Assembly: GCF_030812675.1 (NCBI RefSeq)
Contig: NZ_JAUSTE010000007.1
Span: forward strand, 1 to 64,000
DNA: 64,000 nucleotides
Direction: 5' to 3'
Source: Sinomonas atrocyanea
Lineage (GTDB): Bacteria > Actinomycetota > Actinomycetes > Actinomycetales > Micrococcaceae
The notes beneath the pieces are model-generated. The model was not told the DNA's origin and made no database searches. It was given only the letters and a program-made list of their open reading frames with translations. Below, in pieces: positions 52,139 through 59,798 of this stretch. Position numbers and translations under genes: made by a program. Position 1 is the first letter of the stretch. Each line of letters begins with the position of its first letter.

Positions 52139-52918
52139 TCAGAGGCTGCGGCGGATGGCGTCCCTCAGCGTGCCGTCCCAGCCGAGGGCGCGTGAGATGC
52201 CCCGCGCAGCCGTCCGGAGAGCGGTGATCGACGGTTGGACGGGACCATTCTCACGGGGGATCACCACGCTCAGGCCCGCGATCGCCGTCCCGTCCGCCGA
52301 GAAGACCGGTACCGCGACGCCCGTCGACTCGGGCACGATCGTCCCGGGCATGACGCAGTACCCGGAATGGCGCATCTCCGCGAGCATCCGCCGCAGCTCG
52401 TCAGGGTCCGTGACGGTGGCGTCCGTGAGCTTCGGCAGGCGGCGGAGGAACGTCTCCTGCGCCTCCGTGGGGCCGAACGCCGTCAGGATCAGGCCGGTGG
52501 ACGTCGCGTGGATCGGCAGGCGCCCCGCGACGCGCGTGATGTTGATGGTTGAGTTGTTCGAACCGATCCGCTCGATGTACAGCACGTCCTGCTGGTCGAT
52601 GACGCCGAGGGTCGTGTGATGCCCCACGACGGCCTGGACGTCCTCCATGAACGGCAGGGCGGCCTCCCGGAGCCCCAAGACCTTGGAGCCGCGGGAGACG
52701 AGTTCCCATAGCCGGGTCCCGAGGCGCAGCCGTTGCCCGTCCCGATCCAGCAGGGACTCGGCGAGCAGCTCGTCGACCATCCGGTACGCCGTGCTGCTCG
52801 GCAGAGCTGCCCTGCGGGCGAGCTCGGCCCCGCTCAGGGTCGGATGCTCGCTGTCGAAGGCCGCGATGACGCGCACCAGACGGTGGACCATCGAGTCGCC
52901 GGACGCGGAGTTCGCCAT
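52139..52918 (-). CDS. IclR-family transcriptional regulator
   Basis: A 259-residue regulator with an N-terminal winged helix (MVHRLVRVIAAFDSEHPTLSGAELARRAALPSSTAYRMVDELL, broken by normal loops) and the IclR effector domain (VGHHTTLGVIDQQDVLYIERI, LPIHATSTGLILTAF, SGYCVMPGTIVPESTGVAVPVF). It is the first gene of a minus-strand series followed by two flavoproteins, a Dabb protein, a transporter and two SDRs, and most likely controls them in response to the growth substrate. Confidence 0.88.
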   Translation of the reverse strand: MANSASGDSMVHRLVRVIAAFDSEHPTLSGAELARRAALPSSTAYRMVDELLAESLLDRDGQRLRLGTRLWELVSRGSKVLGLREAALPFMEDVQAVVGHHTTLGVIDQQDVLYIERIGSNNSTINITRVAGRLPIHATSTGLILTAFGPTEAQETFLRRLPKLTDATVTDPDELRRMLAEMRHSGYCVMPGTIVPESTGVAVPVFSADGTAIAGLSVVIPRENGPVQPSITALRTAARGISRALGWDGTLRDAIRRSL

Positions 52919-52943
52919 AGTGCCCCGGAGCCCTCCGGCCGGA

Positions 52944-53390
52944 TCAGTAGTCCCGCGCGGTGGTCTCCTCGGGCTCCGCGCCGAGCTGGAAGTGGCGGCC
53001 CTCGATCGAGGTGGGCGCGATCTCCACGTACACGCTCTTGGACGTGGGAAGCCAGGTCTCGATGTTCGCGGCCTCGGCCTCGGCGATCTCGCCGGAGTGC
53101 TCGAGCACCCGGGCGGTGCCCTTGATGACCACGCTCCAGGCCTCGTCCTGCATGATGCCGTCCGCCTCGAAGGCGACCTGCGGGTGGATGGTCAGCTCCG
53201 CGAGCTTGGTGCCCGGAGTCGTCTTGAGGTACAGCTTTCCGCCCGAGGACCTGAAATTGATCGGCACGATGTCCAGCTCGCCCGCAGCGGCGGTGGCGAG
53301 CCGGCCGTGGCGGGCGTTGTCGAGGAGCTCCCAGCTCTCAGCATCCGTGAGGACACGGATCGGCTCGTCGTTGTCATGGTCGAACAGCAT
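52944..53390 (-). CDS. Pyridoxamine 5'-phosphate oxidase-family (flavin-binding) protein
   Basis: A 148-residue split-barrel protein (ARHGRLATAAAGELDIVPINFR, KLYLKTTPGTKLAELTIHPQVAFEADG, WSVVIKGTARVL). The pattern is that of the PPOX class that binds FMN or F420. The typical substrate is unknown, and many act as flavin/F420 reductases. It is separated by 48 bp from the RclA-like gene on the same strand, so the two may form a redox-stress pair. Confidence 0.82.
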   Translation of the reverse strand: MLFDHDNDEPIRVLTDAESWELLDNARHGRLATAAAGELDIVPINFRSSGGKLYLKTTPGTKLAELTIHPQVAFEADGIMQDEAWSVVIKGTARVLEHSGEIAEAEAANIETWLPTSKSVYVEIAPTSIEGRHFQLGAEPEETTARDY

Positions 53391-53438
53391 CGTTTTCCCT
53401 CTCTCCCCGGCCCTCGGCCGGACAACCGCGGCGACTAG

Positions 53439-54860
53439 TCAGACGATAGCGCCGAGCACCTCGTTGAATGCCTCCGATGACGACGGATGCGTGTACATGC
53501 GGTCCCGCAGTTCCTGGTAGGTGATGCCATGCTGCATGGCGAGTGACACCAGGTTGATGACCTCCTGCGAATCCACGCAGAGCAGCGTGGCACCGAGGAT
53601 GTGGCCGGTCGTGCGATCGACCACGACCTTGATGAGTCCGCGTGGATCGCACACGATCTTGGGGCGCGGCATCGCCGCGATCTTCGCAACCTCCTTCGAC
53701 GCCACGCCCACGTCCCAGCCGTGCGCGCCAGCCTGGGCCCGGGCCTGCTCCTCGGTGAGCCCGACCCGTGAGAGCGGCGGTGTGACGAACACGGTGGAGG
53801 GAACGGCACGGCGGTCGGCGAGTGACCGCGGGGCACCGCCGGCCACCTGCGAGAGCACGATCCTGTGGTCGTCGAGCGAGATGTACGTGTGCTGCAGACC
53901 CCCGTTGACATCGCCGAGCGCCCACACATCCGGCGCGCTCGTGCGCAGATGGTCGTCGACCACGACGGCGCCGTGCTCGTCGGTCTCGACGCCCGCCTTG
54001 TCCAGCCCCAGGCCCCCGGTCGCCGGTGCGCGGCCCACAGCGAGCAGGACCGCCTCGGCCTCGAGGTCGAGAGGACCCGAAGGGGTGGCGACGCTCACCC
54101 GGGCGGCGGCCGATCCGCCGTCGGCCGCGCCTCCGGCCGAGTCAGTGATCCCGACGACGTGCGCACCCTGCAGGAACCGCACACCGTCGCCGGCGAGGAT
54201 TGAGGAGACGGCCTCGGCGACGTTGCGGTCCTCGCGCCTGAGCGGAATGGGGGAGCGGTCGACCACCGTGACCTCGGAGCCGAATGCGGCGTACATCGAG
54301 GCGAATTCGTAGGCGATGTATCCGCCGCCCACAATGACGAGGCGCCCGGGCAGGTTCGCCTCCGAGATGAGCTCGGTGGAGGTATGGACACGGGCGGAGA
54401 TGATCTCGCCGCCCTCAGAGGCACCGGGGATGTCCGGCACCACGGGCAGCGACCCCGTGTTGAGGTAGAACCGGTGGGCCGTGAGCTCCAGCTCGTCGCC
54501 GCCCCCACTGAGGCGTAGACGCTTGGGCCCGACGAACTCGGCGCGGGCGGTGATGGCGGTGACGGTGTCGATGGTGTCGAGCATGGAGAAGTTCACCGCG
54601 CGCAGCTTCGCTGTGAGCTCGTCCTTGCGTGCGATCGAGTCCATGTAATGGGCGGCATCCCAGCCGTCGTGCCCGAGGTGCGACGAGTAGACCAATGCCT
54701 TGGTCGGCACGCAGCCGATGTTGATGCACGTGCCGCCGTACATCGTGTCCGACTGCTCGACCATGGCGACGCGGCGACCGGCGCGTCCGAGGACACCGGC
54801 GAGCGTCTTGCCGCCCTTCCCCCAGCCGATGACTACGTCGTCGAACTCGAGTACGTCCAT
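53439..54860 (-). CDS. RclA-like pyridine nucleotide-disulfide oxidoreductase
   Basis: A 473-residue FAD/NAD(P) oxidoreductase. The N-terminal motif is the unusual IGWGKGGKTLA instead of GxGxxG, just as RclA has IGFGKAGKTLA. The redox pair is C45/C50 in GGTCINIGCVPTKALV, followed by the NAD motif VIVGGGYIAYEFASMYAAFG and the C-terminal dimer motif MYTHPSSSEAFNEVL. RclA-type enzymes reduce Cu(II) and protect against hypochlorous stress. ATG 54860 gives a normal N-terminus; an in-frame ATG at 54893 is a less likely start. Confidence 0.87.
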   Translation of the reverse strand: MDVLEFDDVVIGWGKGGKTLAGVLGRAGRRVAMVEQSDTMYGGTCINIGCVPTKALVYSSHLGHDGWDAAHYMDSIARKDELTAKLRAVNFSMLDTIDTVTAITARAEFVGPKRLRLSGGGDELELTAHRFYLNTGSLPVVPDIPGASEGGEIISARVHTSTELISEANLPGRLVIVGGGYIAYEFASMYAAFGSEVTVVDRSPIPLRREDRNVAEAVSSILAGDGVRFLQGAHVVGITDSAGGAADGGSAAARVSVATPSGPLDLEAEAVLLAVGRAPATGGLGLDKAGVETDEHGAVVVDDHLRTSAPDVWALGDVNGGLQHTYISLDDHRIVLSQVAGGAPRSLADRRAVPSTVFVTPPLSRVGLTEEQARAQAGAHGWDVGVASKEVAKIAAMPRPKIVCDPRGLIKVVVDRTTGHILGATLLCVDSQEVINLVSLAMQHGITYQELRDRMYTHPSSSEAFNEVLGAIV

Positions 54861-55105
54861 GGACACCACGCTTCCCTGAGGATCTGCTCCCATCCTAGCG
54901 ACGAGGTGCGCCGGGAACGGGGCTGGGGGCCGCGGCGCCCGTAACCGCGATTAAACGCACGCGTCACCCCCGCGCAAGATCGCCTCCGTAGGCTGGAACC
55001 AGCCGCGGGGACGGCGTCGGCGGGGCACGGAGCGCTCCGGACGCCGCCCGCGGCAGAGCAGGGCATGCCCCGGGGACACCGGAGGCGATGTGGTAGACCC
55101 GAGGA

Positions 55106-55570
55106 GTGAGCAGCGAGCGGCTTCGGGTCCTGGTCCCCATGCGATGGGGCGACATGGACGCGTATGGGCACATCAACAACGTCCAGATCGTCCGCATGCT
55201 CGAGGAGGCGCGGATCGCCGCCTTCGGCCCGCCGGGGGGCACAGGAGCGGCAGGTGTCGAGCCGCTCGTGCCGCTGTTCTCGGCGGTCCCGGACGGGACG
55301 CTCGCGCTCGTCGTCGAACACCGCGTCCGCTACGTGCGCCCGCTCGACTACCGCAACGTCCCCGCCGAGGTCGACGTGTGGGTGAGCGGGCTCAAGGCCG
55401 CCGCGCTGACCCTCGACTACCTCGTGCACGACCCCGTGGACGGGCACCAATGCGTACGGGCGACGACGCAGCTCGCCTTCGTGGAGGAGGCCACCGGCCG
55501 CCTCCTGCGGCTCACGGAGGACCAGCGCCGACGCCTCGAACCGTACGTGGGCGCCGGGCTCTTCAGATAG
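55106..55570 (+). CDS. 4HBT-type acyl-CoA thioesterase
   Basis: A 154-residue hotdog-fold protein starting with GTG. The hallmark RWGDMDAYGHINN motif (13-25) with the catalytic Asp and the conserved VVEHRVRYVRPLDYRN strand identify the 4-hydroxybenzoyl-CoA thioesterase/FadM-like family. It stands alone; the 245-bp gap before it (54861-55105) contains no gene and no evident terminator. Substrate specificity is not predictable. Confidence 0.85.
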   Translation: MSSERLRVLVPMRWGDMDAYGHINNVQIVRMLEEARIAAFGPPGGTGAAGVEPLVPLFSAVPDGTLALVVEHRVRYVRPLDYRNVPAEVDVWVSGLKAAALTLDYLVHDPVDGHQCVRATTQLAFVEEATGRLLRLTEDQRRRLEPYVGAGLFR

Positions 55571-55727
55571 GCGCAGACTCCTTCCGGGAGGACGTCCGGC
55601 AGCCCGTGGCATCCCCCGCGCCGTGCTGCATGGGCCGGGCCCAGCCGCCATGGAATACTCATCGCGGCGCGCCTTGATGTCCTAGCGAGGGGTTGGGACA
55701 GCGCAGCCTGAATCCAGGGGGGATTCC

Positions 55728-56555
55728 ATGACTCATCCTCAGTCACCCGAGCAGCCGTCGGCCCAGGGCTCGCACCCGCAGACCGGATCCGCGCCGCTTG
55801 GCGAGCCGGGATCGGGCGCTGCCGACGGCCGGCCCTACCCGCAGCCATATGGCCACCAGGGCCAGCCGTATCCGCCGTATGGCCAGCAGGGCCAGCCGTA
55901 CCCGCCCCAGGGCCAGCCCTACGGCCAGCCGTACCCGCCCCAGGGCCAGCCCTACGGCCAGCCGTACCCGCAGCCGAGCAAGACGCTGGCGATCATCTCG
56001 ATCGTGGCGGGCGGCCTCGCCGTGCTCTTCAGCCTCATTCCGTTGCTCGCCTGGCCGCTGGCCGCGGCGGCGATCGTGTGCGGGATCATCGCGCTCGTGA
56101 AAAAGGGCGGCGGAAGGGGCCTGTCGATTGCCGGCATCATCCTCGGAGGGGTGGGTACGGTCATCGCGCTGATCGTCTTCATCGTCGCGATGGCCTTTGT
56201 GTCGTCTGTGGAGAAGACCTCCGGCAAGAGCCTCGGCGAGCTCCAGTCCTCGCTTGCTTCGGCGAGCGCCGCGGCCAACGCCGAGCACACGATCCAGTAC
56301 AAGGTCACGACCAATGGCAAGGCCAAGGTCAGCTACTCGGATGCCGCGGGCACGAGCGACGAGGACATCGCCGCGCCGTGGACCAAGGACTACAAGGACA
56401 GCGGTTTCGTGCTCGCCTCGGTCTCGGTGATGGCCGACGGCGATGCCGACACCGCACAGGTGGCGTGCGAGATCCTCATCGACGGCAAGACCGTCTCGAA
56501 GAAGAGCGACGCGGGGGCCTACGCTTCCGCCTACTGCTCCGGCAGCGCACGCTGA
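55728..56555 (+). CDS. DUF4190-type membrane protein with Pro/Gln/Tyr repeat N-terminus
   Basis: A 275-residue protein. Residues 25-82 are repeats of the type GQPYPP/GQPYGQ, a flexible cytoplasmic segment. Two membrane helices follow (AIISIVAGGLAVLFSLIPLL and LSIAGIILGGVGTVIALIVF regions) joined by an IVCGIIALVKKGGGRG turn typical of DUF4190. The last 115 residues form an extracytoplasmic beta-rich domain (IQYKVTTNGKAKVSYSDAAG) resembling MmpS-like accessory domains. The tandem repeats are also visible at DNA level (two CCCCAGGGCCAGCCCTACGG copies near 55906-55960). Function unknown. Confidence 0.78.
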   Translation: MTHPQSPEQPSAQGSHPQTGSAPLGEPGSGAADGRPYPQPYGHQGQPYPPYGQQGQPYPPQGQPYGQPYPPQGQPYGQPYPQPSKTLAIISIVAGGLAVLFSLIPLLAWPLAAAAIVCGIIALVKKGGGRGLSIAGIILGGVGTVIALIVFIVAMAFVSSVEKTSGKSLGELQSSLASASAAANAEHTIQYKVTTNGKAKVSYSDAAGTSDEDIAAPWTKDYKDSGFVLASVSVMADGDADTAQVACEILIDGKTVSKKSDAGAYASAYCSGSAR

Positions 56556-56818
56556 CCACCTGCGCTGCCCGCCCCCGGCTGCTGTCCGGCGGGCGGGCGG
56601 CGCCCCGGTAGACTTGCACCGGCAGACTCGAGCCGGCGGGCCACGCGCAGGACGCATGGACGTAACCCCGGCGAAACCAGGACATGCCACGGTGGGGCGC
56701 AGCTGCTGTACGGCGCGTCACACTCGGTCACCGACAAGGCGACCCAGGAGTAACCGGCCAGCATGGACATGGAGTGCGGCATGGGCTCCGCCGGAAACGC
56801 AAGGAACAAGGGGAAGCA

Positions 56819-57646
56819 ATGGCGAGGAACGCGAACGCGGCAGAGAAGCTCGACCTCCGTCTCAAGGCGGTGCTGGACGGGCTGGCGGAGGCGGCATTCA
56901 CTGATCAGACGGCCGACGCCCGCGAGGTCCTGACCGCGGCGGTCGCGGCAGTGCCGTTCGACGAGCACGAGGCGACCCTTCTCTCCGGCGGCATCCCGCG
57001 CGGCCACAAGGCGCTCACCACCGCCACGGCCAAGCTCGTCAAGGCCGGCTGGATGGTCAAGGGACGCAGCGGCTGGGCGATCACCGAGGACGGCCTCCGC
57101 GCCACGGTCGCCTTCCCGACGGCGCAGGCCCTCGCGGCCGCGCTCGCGGACGGCACGCCGGTGCCTGCCGACACCCCGGTCCCTGCTGCCTCCGCGAAGA
57201 AGAAGCCGGCCCGCAAGGCGGCCGCCAAGAAGGCGCCCGTGGCGAAGAAGGCCGCCGCCGAGGAGGAGCTGGCTGCGCCCGTGGCCGAGGCCACCGTCCC
57301 CACCGAGGCCGAGGCGGCCGCCGACGAGCCGCTCGTCGTCGACCTCGATCAGCCGGAGTCCGTGGCCATCGCCGGCGACTTCGCCTCCCACCTGGGCGCC
57401 CCCGCCGACTGGGAGCCCAGCGCGGACGCCGTGCAGATGGGCCTCGACGCGGCCTCCCGCCGCTGGGTTCGCACCGTGGACCTCCCGGCGGGCCACTACG
57501 CCTTCAAGATCGCGATCAACCGCTCCTGGGACGAGAACTACGGAGCGTTCGGCGCCTTCGACGGCCCCAACCACGAGCTGACGCACGACGGCGGCCCGGT
57601 CACCATCGCGTACGACCACGCCACCAAGGACATCGCCTACTCCTGA
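56819..57646 (+). CDS. Mosaic protein: winged-helix-like, Lys/Ala-rich linker, X25-like module
   Basis: The product is 275 residues. Residues 1-105 look like a small winged helix (ALTTATAKLVKAGWMVKGRSGWAITEDGLRATVAF). Residues 120-150 are Lys/Ala/Pro-rich (KKKPARKAAAKKAPVAKKAA), like histone H1 or DNA-compacting tails. Residues 175-275 (VAIAGDFASHLGAPADWEPSA, WVRTVDLPAGHYAFKIAINR, NYGAFGAFDGPNHELTHDGG) match the X25 module found in pullulanases, here without any glycosidase domain. I know of no established function for this combination. The 263-bp gap before it holds no recognised feature. Confidence 0.75.
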   Translation: MARNANAAEKLDLRLKAVLDGLAEAAFTDQTADAREVLTAAVAAVPFDEHEATLLSGGIPRGHKALTTATAKLVKAGWMVKGRSGWAITEDGLRATVAFPTAQALAAALADGTPVPADTPVPAASAKKKPARKAAAKKAPVAKKAAAEEELAAPVAEATVPTEAEAAADEPLVVDLDQPESVAIAGDFASHLGAPADWEPSADAVQMGLDAASRRWVRTVDLPAGHYAFKIAINRSWDENYGAFGAFDGPNHELTHDGGPVTIAYDHATKDIAYS

Positions 57647-57654
57647 TCCAACCG

Positions 57655-57680
57655 GGGCGCCCGTCCACATAGGGGCGCCC
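57655..57680 (+). terminator. Hairpin after the mosaic-protein gene
   Basis: Two copies of the self-complementary GGGCGCCC (57655-57662 and 57673-57680) can pair around a 10-nt loop 9 bp after the stop codon. No U-tract follows. Confidence 0.5.
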
Positions 57681-57750
57681 GAGGCGGGGATTGTCGGCGG
57701 CCTCCCGTACGGTGGAACAGTCATGTCAACCACCGGCGGGGGGGCCGTCC

Positions 57751-58494
57751 ATGCTTCAGCGTTCATCCCGGCGCCTCCCGCGCCGCGGACAGCGTTCCAG
57801 GACCGTGGGCGTGGTGGCCGCCGGGACCTTCTTGGCGGCGGCGCTCGGCTGGTTCGCCGGCTTCCTCCAGATCCCCGGCTTCGAATCCCCGCTGACGGCC
57901 CAGACGCAGATCGGCGGGGTCCCCGCTGCGCAGCTTTCGGCGGCGAAGGCCTCGCTCGCAACGATCCCCGTAAGGGGGCGCGCGCCGAAGACCGGGTACA
58001 GCCGGACGGAGTTCGGCCAGGCGTGGTCGGACACCGACCACAACGGCTGCGACACCCGCAACGACATCCTCGCGCGCGATCTCCGCGGCCCCGCGTTCAA
58101 GGCGGGGACGCGGGACTGCGTGGTCCTCTCAGGCAGCCTCGAGGACCCCTATACCGGCAGCACGATCGCGTTTCAGCGCGGCGAGCGGTCGGCGGACGTC
58201 CAGATCGACCACCTCGTGCCCCTCTCGGACGCGTGGCAGAAGGGCGCGCAGCAGTGGACGCCGCAGAAGCGCCTCGGCTTCGCCAACGATCCGGCCAACC
58301 TGCGTGCGGTGGACGGCCCGGCGAACCAGCAGAAGAGCGACGGCGACCTCGCCACGTGGCTGCCGCCGAACCGGTCATTCCGCTGCGAGTACGCGGTGAA
58401 TGTCGTGGAGGTCAAGGCCGGCTACGGACTGTGGATGACCCAGGCCGAGCATGACAAGGCCGCGGAGCTGCTCGGTGCCTGCCGGGCCGAGTGA
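57751..58494 (+). CDS. Secreted or membrane-anchored HNH-family endonuclease
   Basis: About 247 residues from ATG 57751 with an N-terminal basic stretch and a hydrophobic segment (TVGVVAAGTFLAAALGWFAGF, residues 18-38). The nuclease region carries DTDHNGCDTRN (94-104), QIDHLVPLSDAW (151-162) and FANDPANL (177-184). This is the GmrSD C-terminal/DUF1524-like HNH arrangement found in many exported actinobacterial nucleases. Cys100 and Cys123 could form a disulfide. Non-specific extracellular nuclease activity is inferred. Confidence 0.84.
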   Translation: MLQRSSRRLPRRGQRSRTVGVVAAGTFLAAALGWFAGFLQIPGFESPLTAQTQIGGVPAAQLSAAKASLATIPVRGRAPKTGYSRTEFGQAWSDTDHNGCDTRNDILARDLRGPAFKAGTRDCVVLSGSLEDPYTGSTIAFQRGERSADVQIDHLVPLSDAWQKGAQQWTPQKRLGFANDPANLRAVDGPANQQKSDGDLATWLPPNRSFRCEYAVNVVEVKAGYGLWMTQAEHDKAAELLGACRAE

Positions 58495-58506
58495 ACGGGC
58501 GGGTGC

Positions 58507-59211
58507 TCAGGAGGCCTTGAGGTACCGTTCGCGGGCGCCCCGCGGCAGCTTCTCGACCGCGTACCGGAGGGCCACCCGGGCCATCCGCGGCGCGCAGCGG
58601 TCCAGGAATGCCTCCAGCCCCGGCGTCCCGACGGCCCGCAGCGCCCAGCCCGTGGCCTTCTGCACGGACTCGTCCGGGTCGTCCGCGAGCAGGGTGGCGA
58701 TCTCGAACAGGTCGTGGGGATCGCCGAGCCCCACAAAGTACGTCGCCGCGACGATCGCGGTCCGCCGCTCGTTCGGCCGGGGTGACCGGGCGAGCCCGTA
58801 CAGCGGCTCCCGCGGCTTGTCGGCCAGATAGCTGCCCACCACGTGCACGGCCGCACGGTCCACGAGGTCCCACGAGTCGATCCGGTCGTGGCGGCGCAGG
58901 TACAGCTCGTAGAGCTCCCGCCGCTGCGGCGGCGGTGTGCTGGGGCTGCGCGCCTGGAAGTCCATGATGCTCACCGCCCCTGCACGGGCCTCGTGCCATG
59001 GGCTGTCGAGGAGCAACTCGACCTCGTCGAGCGGCATGTCCGCGGAAGCCCGCGCGAGCTCGAACACGGAGCCCATCGGGACTCCGAGGAACCGGTCTCC
59101 GCCGCGCCGCGCGAGCGGGAACGCCCGCTTGTACTTCCTCAGTTCATCGCCGGAGCTCAGCGACTCCAGCGCCGCCAGGAAGGCCCCGGCGGTGCGCGTT
59201 CCGAAGGCCAT
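58507..59211 (-). CDS. DNA alkylation repair (AlkD-like) HEAT-repeat protein
   Basis: A 234-residue all-helical protein with the AlkD-type pattern: LGVPMGSVFELARASADMPLDEVELLLDSPWHEARAGAVSIM, IDSWDLVDRAAVHVVG (containing the conserved W-D pair of the active cleft) and VQKATGWALRAVG. AlkD glycosylases remove bulky or cationic alkylated bases without base flipping. ATG 59211 was chosen over an in-frame GTG at 59217. It converges on the HNH gene with a 12-bp gap. Confidence 0.85.
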   Translation of the reverse strand: MAFGTRTAGAFLAALESLSSGDELRKYKRAFPLARRGGDRFLGVPMGSVFELARASADMPLDEVELLLDSPWHEARAGAVSIMDFQARSPSTPPPQRRELYELYLRRHDRIDSWDLVDRAAVHVVGSYLADKPREPLYGLARSPRPNERRTAIVAATYFVGLGDPHDLFEIATLLADDPDESVQKATGWALRAVGTPGLEAFLDRCAPRMARVALRYAVEKLPRGARERYLKAS

Positions 59212-59283
59212 CCGCACACCCCCGCGAGATGCTCATTTGTACAGGCATTAGGCTAACCCCGGCGGGGGGTGAAAGTGCCGGGT

Positions 59284-59664
59284 CTAAATGCCCTTCCCGC
59301 GGGCCTCCGCCGTCCCCTCGATCTCGGCCGCGCGCGCGGCGAAGATGGCGCGCAGCACGTCGTCGGGCACCGGGTGCGCGGCGGTGAACCGGAGGGTGCC
59401 CTTGGACCAGTCGAAGCCCTCCAGACGGTCGCCCAGGGCAGCCAGCGCCCGACCGCTGAAGGGGAAGACGGAGAGGTGGTGCTTGGCCTGCCGGGCGCTC
59501 GCGTAGCCCTTGCCGTGCAGGAGCAGGGCGGGCATCCCGTAGCTGTGCCCCTCGGCCGCCGCGGGCGACACCTCGAGGGCTACGGCGTACACGTGCCCGA
59601 TCGCCGCTCCCTCAGGTCCGCTCAGGCCCGCGAGATAGTCCGTGACCTCTCCCATGTGCCCCAT
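59284..59664 (-). CDS. DUF1801 (YdhG-like) family protein
   Basis: A 126-residue protein with the DUF1801 pattern: EVTDYLAGLSGPEGAAIGHVYAVAL, EGHSYGMPALLLHGKGYASARQAKHHLSVFPFSG, then DWSKGTLRFTAAHPVPDDVLRAIFAAR. Members resemble the N-domain of frataxin-fold iron chaperones, but the function is uncertain. It is divergent from the histidine kinase gene. Confidence 0.82.
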   Translation of the reverse strand: MGHMGEVTDYLAGLSGPEGAAIGHVYAVALEVSPAAAEGHSYGMPALLLHGKGYASARQAKHHLSVFPFSGRALAALGDRLEGFDWSKGTLRFTAAHPVPDDVLRAIFAARAAEIEGTAEARGKGI

Positions 59665-59798
59665 GGTCCACCCGTGGGTGCGAGGAGTGGAAGGAGGCCG
59701 CGCGCGGCGCGGCCAGGAGCCTCACCTGCTCAGGGGCGGTCACCAGCGGGGGCGCGCGCTATGGTGATGCGGGGGAGCGGCCTGGAAGGGGAGCGGGC

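Noticed and set aside
56556-56818. A short gene or RNA in the 263-bp gap upstream of the mosaic protein
   Set aside because: Open frames here lack ribosome sites and domain character, and no stable conserved fold was recognised.
57881-57900. A TTCGAATCC string suggesting a tRNA T-arm
   Set aside because: It lies inside the HNH endonuclease coding sequence and no cloverleaf can be formed around it.
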